Shown here: piece after piece, positions 15,732-22,197 of the stretch
Layout of the letters: each line of letters opens with the position of its first letter
How positions within the stretch are numbered: the first letter of the stretch is position 1
IMG/VR virus record: IMGVR_UViG_3300025483_000046
Span: 1 to 31,269 of that record
Strand: one strand, 5' to 3'
DNA from: a virus
Length of the DNA stretch: 31,269 nucleotides
The notes under the pieces: model-generated
What the model saw: only the letters and a program-made list of their open reading frames with translations
Told to the model about the DNA's origin: nothing
The model's database searches: none
Translations under genes and position numbers: made by a program

Positions 15732-15892
15732 TGATGTTACAATTTGCTAGATTTTGTGGAACGGTATTAAACAACCCATGGGGATGTGGACTATTGGCAT
15801 GGTGCCTAGTCTTCGTCCCCATTCTTGGTATGTGGGCAGTTCATAAATATGGGTGGGAACACTGGGAACCTTTTACGAGGAAACATAAATGA
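15728..15892 (+). CDS. Membrane micro-protein, about 54 aa
   Basis: It starts at one of three consecutive ATGs (15728, 15731, 15734). The central helix is CGLLAWCLVFVPILGMWAV, flanked by RFCGTVLNNPW and a basic, Trp-rich tail (HKYGWEHWEPFTRKHK). One membrane crossing is predicted, with positive charges favouring a cytoplasmic C-terminus. The stop overlaps the next start (ATGA at 15889). Family unknown. Confidence 0.6.
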   Translation: MMMLQFARFCGTVLNNPWGCGLLAWCLVFVPILGMWAVHKYGWEHWEPFTRKHK

Positions 15893-16098
15893 ATCCAGTA
15901 ATTTTAATCGGTTGCTTCACACCACTGGTTTTAATTTTTATAGTAATGAAACTTGCTGTTTGGGTATCTGCTGTAAACTCGGAAACCGATTATGTCAGAA
16001 AAGAACCTCTACGAAAACGAGGACCCTTCGTGGACAATGCATATGCAGACGTTGATGAAGAGGAAGAGGAATATGGAGATCGCACAGACTATAGATGA
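15889..16098 (+). CDS. Single-pass membrane protein, 69 aa
   Basis: It starts in ATGA at 15889. An N-terminal membrane helix (VILIGCFTPLVLIFIVMKLAVWV) is followed by a charged soluble tail, basic first (YVRKEPLRKRG) and then strongly acidic (DVDEEEEEYGDRTDYR). The acidic stretch is encoded by a purine-rich run that also provides the ribosome binding site for the next gene. Unknown function. Confidence 0.65.
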   Translation: MNPVILIGCFTPLVLIFIVMKLAVWVSAVNSETDYVRKEPLRKRGPFVDNAYADVDEEEEEYGDRTDYR

Positions 16099-16222
16099 TG
16101 CTCTCTATGAATACTACGTTCTAGAACGTGGACAAGAAGTCCCCAATTGGAGATATATCAAAGATCAAGATTGGTGGATAGAGTACCTTGAAAATTTAGG
16201 AATAGATCCCAGGAACCCATGA
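16073..16222 (+). CDS. Unknown soluble protein, 49 aa
   Basis: The body IAQTIDDALYEYYVLERGQE and WRYIKDQDWWIEYLENLGID is acidic, aromatic and probably helical. The start at 16073 is chosen because a purine-rich ribosome site (GAGGAAGAGGA) precedes it by a normal distance. The frame is also open from ATG 15992 (76 aa), which would overlap the previous gene by 107 bases. The stop overlaps the next start (ATGA). No family recognised. Confidence 0.55.
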   Translation: MEIAQTIDDALYEYYVLERGQEVPNWRYIKDQDWWIEYLENLGIDPRNP

Positions 16223-16428
16223 ATTTATTATTACGTCCGTTAGATAATGCCAACGATCCTGTGTGGTCGGTAATCATATGTGTAATACTTGCTGTTGCAG
16301 GAGCACTGTTTGTAGTCGTATACATACTACGACAAGCATTTGCAGAGTTAGAAAATGGGAGCAATGACACCACCGAGCAGAAAGAGCTGCTACAACTTCC
16401 GAGTGACGGAGATCAACCGTGTCCTTGA
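16219..16428 (+). CDS. Single-pass membrane protein, 69 aa
   Basis: It starts in ATGA at 16219. A short polar start is followed by one helix (VIICVILAVAGALFVVVYIL) and an acidic, Gln-rich tail. The final third overlaps the nuclease gene in another frame by up to 74 bases. Unknown function; it continues the series of small membrane proteins in this operon. Confidence 0.6.
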   Translation: MNLLLRPLDNANDPVWSVIICVILAVAGALFVVVYILRQAFAELENGSNDTTEQKELLQLPSDGDQPCP

Positions 16429-16813
16429 TGGTGATACTATCGATGTTACTATCGACCTCGGTTTTGATCTATACAAGAAAGAAAGAGTTAGAGTTGCAGG
16501 AGTTGATACGCCAGAGAAAAGGACGAAAAATTTAGAGGAGAAAGCACTGGGACTAGATGCTACCAACTGGATGAAGGAAAAACTAGAAGGAGCAATTGCT
16601 GGTGACGATGAACTCTCTGTCAGAACTGAATTGGTTGGCGGTATGGGTAAGTACGGTCGCCTTCTTGGTTGGTTATATATTGGAGATGAGGAAGTATCAT
16701 TGAACGAGCAGATGATCACTGAAGGTTATGCTCACGCATATGATGGCGGTACAAAGGATATGAACCTAGAAGTACTACGAGAAATTCGCAGGCAACATGG
16801 AACACTTACCTGA
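16355..16813 (+). CDS. Staphylococcal-nuclease-like (thermonuclease) protein
   Basis: This 152-aa SNase-fold nuclease has the catalytic set intact: Asp27 in LDGDTIDV, Arg46 and Asp51 in RVRVAGVDTPE, Glu54, and Arg102 in GKYGRLLGWLYI. These correspond to Asp21, Arg35, Asp40, Glu43 and Arg87 of the staphylococcal enzyme. Such enzymes cut DNA and RNA using calcium. There is no signal peptide, so it should act inside the infected cell. Two starts are possible, ATG 16355 and ATG 16364; the latter has GGGAG two bases upstream. Its end overlaps the next gene by 17 bases. It may help degrade host DNA or process phage DNA; the target is not shown by the sequence. Confidence 0.85.
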   Translation: MGAMTPPSRKSCYNFRVTEINRVLDGDTIDVTIDLGFDLYKKERVRVAGVDTPEKRTKNLEEKALGLDATNWMKEKLEGAIAGDDELSVRTELVGGMGKYGRLLGWLYIGDEEVSLNEQMITEGYAHAYDGGTKDMNLEVLREIRRQHGTLT

Positions 16814-17021
16814 CCCATCAGAAGAAGAATATGATTTTACGATGTTTATTCGTATTGAAGAAATAAGGATACTTTACAGTCATGTTTGTTATGCAATCGA
16901 AACATGGCCTGGTTCTCCCAGAAGACCAGCAGAAGAACAAGAGTATCTGAAAAGTTTTAAAAACCGTCTATTTGCAATGATTGCGGACTATTCATTTAGC
17001 GAACTTGACACAGATAAATAA
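16797..17021 (+). CDS. Unknown soluble protein, 74 aa
   Basis: It starts at ATG 16797 inside the end of the nuclease gene and closes the overlap chain. The product is an acidic helical protein (EEEYDFTMFIRIEEIRILYSHV, then AEEQEYLKSFKNRLFAMIADYSF), with no membrane helix. Its stop codon lies at the end of a GATAAATA late-promoter core. Family unknown. Confidence 0.65.
   Translation: MEHLPDPSEEEYDFTMFIRIEEIRILYSHVCYAIETWPGSPRRPAEEQEYLKSFKNRLFAMIADYSFSELDTDK
17013..17020 (+). promoter_or_regulatory. Late promoter core GATAAATA
   Basis: It matches NATAAATA and overlaps the TAA stop of the preceding gene. It is the first late-type core seen after the petE/micro-gene block and would serve the genes from 17093 onward. 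Confidence 0.5.
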
Positions 17022-17034
17022 ATCGTAACTAATC

Positions 17035-17066
17035 TTTACATTATTTTTTACCACATACGCTATAAT
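17035..17066 (+). promoter_or_regulatory. Possible early promoter (weak)
   Basis: A perfect TATAAT lies at 17061-17066, 26 bases before the ATG of the next gene. The best -35 candidate, TTTACA (17035-17040), is 20 bases away, longer than usual. A perfect TTGACA at 17005 is too distant. If real, the gene at 17093 would have tandem late and early promoters. Confidence 0.3.
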
Positions 17067-17092
17067 TACATTTGTAGCTGGATGTAACACAC

Positions 17093-17314
17093 ATGCTAGG
17101 CATATATGTAATCGTCACTCTCATTGTCCTCATGGTAGCGTATGCTGGCATGGAAGAAACTATTCGTTTATTCGCTTATGCTGATCTCGTAATTAGATAT
17201 CAGTGGGTTAAATTTAGAATGTTTATGATGAAACGTAAATTAGAACAACAACTAATAAAGGACCTACCCGATTACAATAAACTCATAAAGGAATTAAAAA
17301 ATGACCAACGATAA
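17093..17314 (+). CDS. Membrane-anchored helical protein, 73 aa
   Basis: An N-terminal membrane helix (YVIVTLIVLMVAYAGM) is followed by an amphipathic, very basic helical region (WVKFRMFMMKRKLEQQLIKDLPDYNKLIKELKN). This is the form of a small inner-membrane anchor with a cytoplasmic basic tail. It is preceded by possible late and early promoter elements, and its end overlaps the next gene by 14 bases. Function unknown. Confidence 0.7.
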   Translation: MLGIYVIVTLIVLMVAYAGMEETIRLFAYADLVIRYQWVKFRMFMMKRKLEQQLIKDLPDYNKLIKELKNDQR

Positions 17315-17600
17315 GGAACTGTCGGATCTCAAACTTGAGAGAAAAGAATGTCCTAAATGTGGTGCTACTTGGATTAACGGCAAGCATGTCTTTAGAGGCA
17401 CTGCCGCATCATATGACAAGAGTGAATTAGACCTTGCTGGTCTTGTTTGTAATAACTACGGAAACGATCAGTGCATCAATCCATCAAAAGGAAAAGATGG
17501 TGGAACTACTTGGGAATATAGAGCTGGTTACATTGATGGCATGATTAAAGAAAAAAAAGATTCCTTGAATGAACTAAACGATAAGTTTGGCGATCTCTAA
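17301..17600 (+). CDS. Zinc-ribbon-like protein of unknown function, 99 aa
   Basis: It starts at ATG 17301, overlapping the previous gene by 14 bases. CPKCG near residue 17 and two later cysteines (LVCNNYGNDQCIN) make a plausible four-cysteine zinc site. The C-terminus is a charged helix (YIDGMIKEKKDSLNELNDKF). No catalytic motif is visible. Its stop codon is part of a CTAAATA late core for gene 17. Confidence 0.7.
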   Translation: MTNDKELSDLKLERKECPKCGATWINGKHVFRGTAASYDKSELDLAGLVCNNYGNDQCINPSKGKDGGTTWEYRAGYIDGMIKEKKDSLNELNDKFGDL

Positions 17601-17619
17601 ATACTAGCAGTGAACTAGT
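17597..17619 (+). promoter_or_regulatory. Late promoter core and hairpin before gene 17
   Basis: CTAAATA (17597-17603) overlaps the stop codon of the preceding gene. Directly after it, ACTAG (17603-17607) and CTAGT (17615-17619) form a small hairpin with a seven-base loop, followed by TTTTG. It lies between the promoter and the GTG start at 17626, where a ribosome binding site would be expected but is not obvious. Confidence 0.5.
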
Positions 17620-17625
17620 TTTGTT

Positions 17626-19275
17626 GTGCCAACTAATGATGTATATTTGGGGAATCCCAACCTTAAAAAGGCGGGAACCCCAATTAGTTTTACAAAAAAA
17701 CAGATTGATGAATGGATCAGGTGTAAGAATGATCCCATCTATTTTGCAATGAATTATATTAAAATCATCTCGCTAGATGAAGGTTTGGTGCCTTTTAGCA
17801 TGTATGATTTTCAAAAAGAAATTCTAAAAGACTTCCATAATAATAGGTTTAACATTGCAAAACTTCCTAGACAGACTGGCAAATCGACCACTGTTGTTGC
17901 TTACCTGCTTTATTATGCTATCTTCTATGACAGTGTTAACATTGGTATTCTGGCTAACAAGGCATCTACCGCAAGGGAGCTACTGGGTAGGTTACAATTA
18001 GCATACGAAAATTTGCCCAAGTGGATGCAGCATGGTATCCTTGTATGGAACAAAGGTAATGTTGAACTTGAAAATGGATCAAAGATTCTGGCTGCTTCTA
18101 CATCTGCAAGTGCTGTCCGAGGCATGTCGTTCAATATCCTCTTCCTCGATGAGTTTGCCTTCGTTCCAAATCATGTTGCGGAGCAATTCTTTGCCTCTGT
18201 TTATCCTACTATTACGTCTGGTAAATCAACAAAAGTAATTATCATTTCTACGCCTAACGGCATGAATCACTTCTACAAGATGTGGGAGGATGCTAGACGT
18301 GGGAAGAATGATTATATCACAAACGAAGTACACTGGTCACAGGTCCCTGGAAGGGATACCAAGTGGAAAGAAGAAACAATTAAGAACACATCACCAAGAC
18401 AGTTTGCACAGGAGTTTGAGTGCGACTTTCTTGGATCTGCTGATACTTTAATCAGTCCATCAAAACTACAAACTATACCATTCGCTGATCCGATTAAATC
18501 TAATGCTGGACTTGATATCTATGAGAGAGTCGAAAAGGATCACGAATATATTATTACTGTTGATGTTGCCAGAGGAATTGGTGGCGACTATAGTGCTTTC
18601 GTCGTGTTTGATATCACCACGATGCCGTATAAGATCGTTGCAAAGTACAGAAATAATGAGATTAAGCCTGTACTGTTTCCCTCGGTAATTTTTCAAGTTT
18701 GTAAAGAATATAATAACCCATACGTTCTGGTAGAAGTAAATGACATTGGCGATTCTATTGCTGCTACTCTCAATTATGATCTTGAATATCCTAACGTCCT
18801 TATGTGTGCGATGCGTGGTAGAGCAGGTCAAGTCGTGGGTCAAGGATTCTCGGGATCTAAAACACAACTAGGTGTCAAGATGAGTGTAACGGTCAAGAAG
18901 ATCGGTTGCTCTAATCTCAAAGCTATTATTGAAGAAGACAAATTAATATTCAATGACTTTCAGATCTTCCAAGAACTAACTACATTTGTGCAGAAGAAGC
19001 AAGCATGGGAAGCAGATGAAGGATACCATGATGACCTTGTAATGTGTATGGTTCTCTTCGCATGGTTAGTCATGCAAGAGTATTTCAAGGAGATGACAGA
19101 TCAGGATATCCGAAGAAGAATTTATGACGAACAACGTAATCAAATAGAACAGGACATGGCTCCATTTGGTTTTGTTGATGACGGCATGGGTGATGACACT
19201 TTTATGGATGCAGATGGTGATCTATGGGCGTATGGGGATAAGCAAGAAGAAGTTGGATATATGTGGAACTACTGA
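17626..19275 (+). CDS. gp17: gp17-like terminase large subunit
   Basis: This is the packaging motor ATPase and headful nuclease, 549 aa (T4 gp17 has 610). The ATPase domain has Walker A at 82-88 (RQTGKST), Walker B at 171-177 (ILFLDEF) and the coupling motif at 207-212 (ISTPNG... as STPNG). The RNase H-like nuclease has Asp313 (TVDVARG), Glu370 (VLVEVND) and the late Asp pair at 469-470 (GYHDD). It starts with GTG; no in-frame ATG exists before residue 42, and the alternative would remove N-terminal sequence typical of the family. The final 30 residues are acidic. The stop overlaps the next ATG (TGATG). Confidence 0.95.
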   Translation: MPTNDVYLGNPNLKKAGTPISFTKKQIDEWIRCKNDPIYFAMNYIKIISLDEGLVPFSMYDFQKEILKDFHNNRFNIAKLPRQTGKSTTVVAYLLYYAIFYDSVNIGILANKASTARELLGRLQLAYENLPKWMQHGILVWNKGNVELENGSKILAASTSASAVRGMSFNILFLDEFAFVPNHVAEQFFASVYPTITSGKSTKVIIISTPNGMNHFYKMWEDARRGKNDYITNEVHWSQVPGRDTKWKEETIKNTSPRQFAQEFECDFLGSADTLISPSKLQTIPFADPIKSNAGLDIYERVEKDHEYIITVDVARGIGGDYSAFVVFDITTMPYKIVAKYRNNEIKPVLFPSVIFQVCKEYNNPYVLVEVNDIGDSIAATLNYDLEYPNVLMCAMRGRAGQVVGQGFSGSKTQLGVKMSVTVKKIGCSNLKAIIEEDKLIFNDFQIFQELTTFVQKKQAWEADEGYHDDLVMCMVLFAWLVMQEYFKEMTDQDIRRRIYDEQRNQIEQDMAPFGFVDDGMGDDTFMDADGDLWAYGDKQEEVGYMWNY

Positions 19276-19505
19276 TGGACATAGGAGATCAATTTTCATT
19301 AGAACATATACTGTTTAAGGAAAGAGTATGTAGAACATGTGGAGAAAGAAAAGACTTAATATCAGAATTTTATCTAACTAGAAAAACTAAAAGAGGACAT
19401 CCATCAGCATACGCATACGAATGCAAAGAGTGTACTGTCAAAAGGGTTATGGAATCTAGAAAAAAGAGAGATCCATTTCAAGATTGGGGATATCCAGATT
19501 GGTAG
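19275..19505 (+). CDS. Small zinc-finger protein, 76 aa
   Basis: The ATG at 19275 overlaps the terminase stop (TGATG) and is preferred to an in-frame GTG at 19263. The product has CRTCGERKDLISEFYLTRK and, about 30 residues later, YECKECTVKR, that is two CxxC knuckles. This is the zinc-binding pattern often attached to phage HNH endonucleases and Vsr-like proteins, here without any nuclease domain. It is basic after the second knuckle. It may be a stand-alone nucleic-acid-binding protein or a remnant of an HNH gene. Confidence 0.7.
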   Translation: MDIGDQFSLEHILFKERVCRTCGERKDLISEFYLTRKTKRGHPSAYAYECKECTVKRVMESRKKRDPFQDWGYPDW

Positions 19506-19539
19506 TTCATGTATTGTTCACCACCCTTGAAGAGTACGA

Positions 19540-19555
19540 AAATCTAAATAGATTT
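19540..19555 (+). promoter_or_regulatory. Late promoter core in palindrome before gene 18
   Basis: CTAAATA (19544-19550) lies at the centre of a perfect 6-bp inverted repeat, AAATCT (19540-19545) and AGATTT (19550-19555). A good ribosome site (AGGAG at 19577-19581) precedes the gene 18 ATG. Confidence 0.6.
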
Positions 19556-19587
19556 AGATAATTCGGAAATATCTAGAGGAGAAAAAC

Positions 19588-21549
19588 ATGGCAAGTCAAG
19601 TCTCGCCTGGTGTAGTCCTTAAGGAACGCGAACTTTCTAATGCCGTCGTTGTCGGCGCACAAGAAATAACCGCTGCTTTTGCCTCCACCTTTACGAAAGG
19701 TCCAATTGGGGAGATTACCACCATTGCATCAGAGCGTGAGCTCATCGCAAATTTTGGTCGTCCAGTTGATGCCAATGCACAAGATTGGTTGGTTGCTTCA
19801 GAATTTTTAAACTATGGCGGAAAACTCGCTGTAGTTCGTGCAGAAACTGGTGTACTAAATGCTGCTAATGGTGGCGGCGTACTTATTGCCAATGAAACTG
19901 CATGGGAATCTGGAGTAGGATCCGCTAAAGTTCTAGCAGCAAGATCTGCAGGAGCTCACGGCAATTCACTTAAGGTCGTCATTGTAGATAGGGGTGCTGA
20001 TCAAGTGATCACCCTCGCTTCTGCACCTACTACTGCACCTAGTGCTGGTGATGCAGTTGTATTTAACTTATCGGGTGGTGGTACTGCTAACGCAGAACTA
20101 GTCGCTATTAGCGGTGCTGAATTAACGGTTATCCTTGATGACCCAGCCAGACTAATCACAACTGCTGATGAATTTGAAGATGGTGCTACTGATCTAGCAG
20201 TTTCTTCAGTTGCTGATTGGTACACATCCACGACTATTGGAAGCACTGGTTTAACCCTTGGTGCTATTGCTCCACGTCCTGGAACTTCTGCATTCGCTGC
20301 ATCTAGAGGAGTTTCTTATGACGAAGTACACATTGCAGTAATCGATACCACTGGAGATGTCTCTGGTGCTGCAAATACAATTGTCGAGAGACTTACTTAT
20401 CTCTCCAAATTGTCTGATGCAAAGAGTGATGAAGGTGGTTCAATTTACTTCAAAGAAGTAATTAACGGAGAGTCGTCTTACATCTTCCATGGTGCTGCTC
20501 CAACTGTAACTCAAGAACCAGCATCTACTGGATCTGGTGTTGCATGGAATCAAGCAGTATCCGCTCTATCCAGTGGAGATAAGCATCTTCTCGCTATGTC
20601 ACTAGAAGTAGATCTTTCTGGTGGTGTTGACGATTATGCTTACACCTCTGGTGAAGTTGGTGCTGGATACGATCTATTTGGTGACACTGAAACTAGTTCT
20701 GTAAACTTCGTCCTCATGGGCGGATCAATGGGAACCGAAACTGATAGTATTTCAAAAGCACAGAAAGTTATCGCTATTGCAGCAGGAAGAAAAGATTGTG
20801 TAGCATTTGTATCACCACACAAAGGCAACCAAGTTGGAACTTCTACTGCATTAACAACTGGACAGCAGAAAGTAAATACGATTAACTTCTTCAATCAACT
20901 AGCGTCTACATCTTACGCTGTATTGGACAGTGGTTATAAGTATTTCTATGATCGTTTCAACGATAAGTATCGTTGGTTACCTTGCAACGCTGATGTTGCA
21001 GGTCTTTGCGTTGCAACTTCTGCAGCTCTAGACGACTGGTTCTCACCAGCAGGTCTAAACAGAGGTGCAATCAGAAATGCAATCAAACTTGCATATAACC
21101 CAACCAAGGCAGATAGAGACGAACTTTATCAAGTTAGAATCAACCCAATTATTACTCTTCCTGGAACAGGAACGGTTCTATTCGGTGATAAGACTGCTCT
21201 ATCTTCACCTTCTGCTTTTGACAGAATTAACGTCCGTCGCCTCTTCCTCAACATTGAGAAGAGAGTTGAGACTCTGGCAAAAGGAGTTCTATTTGAACTT
21301 AACGACACGACAACTCGTGCTCTGTTCTCAAGTGCAGTCAATTCTTACATGAACGAAGTTCAGGCAAGAAGAGGTGTTACCGACTACCTCGTAGTTTGCG
21401 ATGACTCTAATAATACCCCAGGGGTTATCGACAGAAATGAGTTTGTTGCTGAAATCTATATTAAACCAACACGCTCCATTAACTACGTAACAGTTACCTT
21501 TACTGCAACGAAGACTGGAGTTTCCTTCAGTGAAGTAGTTGGTCGATAA
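19588..21549 (+). CDS. gp18: gp18-like tail sheath protein
   Basis: This is the contractile tail sheath subunit, 653 aa against 659 in T4. The start MASQVSPGVVLKERELSNAVV and the C-terminal block LFLNIEKRVETLAKGVLFELND, with RSINYVTVTFTATKTGVSF, are characteristic of T4-type sheaths. The middle is Ala/Gly/Thr-rich and variable, as expected for the surface domains. A strong Shine-Dalgarno (AGAGGAG) lies six bases before the ATG, and a palindromic late-promoter site is upstream; both fit a very abundant virion protein. Gene 19 follows in the same transcript. Confidence 0.96.
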   Translation: MASQVSPGVVLKERELSNAVVVGAQEITAAFASTFTKGPIGEITTIASERELIANFGRPVDANAQDWLVASEFLNYGGKLAVVRAETGVLNAANGGGVLIANETAWESGVGSAKVLAARSAGAHGNSLKVVIVDRGADQVITLASAPTTAPSAGDAVVFNLSGGGTANAELVAISGAELTVILDDPARLITTADEFEDGATDLAVSSVADWYTSTTIGSTGLTLGAIAPRPGTSAFAASRGVSYDEVHIAVIDTTGDVSGAANTIVERLTYLSKLSDAKSDEGGSIYFKEVINGESSYIFHGAAPTVTQEPASTGSGVAWNQAVSALSSGDKHLLAMSLEVDLSGGVDDYAYTSGEVGAGYDLFGDTETSSVNFVLMGGSMGTETDSISKAQKVIAIAAGRKDCVAFVSPHKGNQVGTSTALTTGQQKVNTINFFNQLASTSYAVLDSGYKYFYDRFNDKYRWLPCNADVAGLCVATSAALDDWFSPAGLNRGAIRNAIKLAYNPTKADRDELYQVRINPIITLPGTGTVLFGDKTALSSPSAFDRINVRRLFLNIEKRVETLAKGVLFELNDTTTRALFSSAVNSYMNEVQARRGVTDYLVVCDDSNNTPGVIDRNEFVAEIYIKPTRSINYVTVTFTATKTGVSFSEVVGR

Positions 21550-21587
21550 TTTAAACGTAACGCAAAAATAAACAGGAGTAAATTCAA

Positions 21588-22163
21588 ATGGCGATCACAA
21601 GTAGTGTAAGTCAGTTTCTCGGTAAGATTCAGCAGGGTGTAAAACCAAATCTATTCTTGGTTGACATTAACTTTCCTGCTGGTCACCCAGATTCCCCAAC
21701 TGGCGAAGATAAAGAACTAGTAGACATGCTTTGCAAGTCTGCTGCACTTCCAGCATCCAGCATCGGTGTTATTGATGTTCCTTTCCGTGGAAGAACTGTC
21801 AAGATTGCAGGCGACCGTACCTTCGATACTTGGACTGTAACTTTCATTAACGATAGAGACTTCAAAGTCCGTGGTTATATGGAGCGTTGGTTAGAAGCAA
21901 TTAATGCTCATGAAGGAAACTTTTCTGAACTCTTTGTTCCCAATCAGTCAGCTGGTTATACCGCTGACCTTAAGGTCAAACAGTTAGAAAGAGATGAGAC
22001 TAGCAGCATCATCAGAGAGTACACCATTTATGGTGCTTTCCCAACTAGTGTTTCTCAAATCGATCTTTCGTATGATGCGAATGATCAGATTGAAGATTTC
22101 ACTGTTGAGTTCCAGTTACAGTACTGGAAAGTTGAGGGCGGAAACCTCGCTGTAAATAAGTGA
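21588..22163 (+). CDS. gp19: gp19-like tail tube protein
   Basis: This is the subunit of the rigid inner tail tube, 191 aa (T4 gp19 has 163). It follows the sheath gene, and the sequence has the tube fold pattern LFLVDINFPAG, AALPASSIGVIDVPFRGRTVKIAGDRTFDTWTVTF, FKVRGYMERW and IREYTIYGAFPTSVSQIDLSYD. AGGAG at 21574-21578 is its ribosome site. The stop is next to a GATAAATA late core and a terminator-like hairpin, so the 18-19 transcription unit probably ends here. Confidence 0.95.
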   Translation: MAITSSVSQFLGKIQQGVKPNLFLVDINFPAGHPDSPTGEDKELVDMLCKSAALPASSIGVIDVPFRGRTVKIAGDRTFDTWTVTFINDRDFKVRGYMERWLEAINAHEGNFSELFVPNQSAGYTADLKVKQLERDETSSIIREYTIYGAFPTSVSQIDLSYDANDQIEDFTVEFQLQYWKVEGGNLAVNK

Positions 22164-22192
22164 TAAATAGTTGAACGCTCAACTATATTTTT
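22162..22192 (+). terminator. Terminator-like hairpin fused to late promoter core (genes 19/20)
   Basis: GATAAATA (22162-22169) starts within the gene 19 stop codon. Its last bases are the start of a perfect 8-bp stem, ATAGTTGA (22167-22174) and TCAACTAT (22179-22186), with a four-base loop, followed by A and five T. The element can act as a terminator for the 18-19 transcript, and as the late promoter of gene 20 whose transcripts would start inside the hairpin. Confidence 0.6.
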
Positions 22193-22197
22193 AAATC

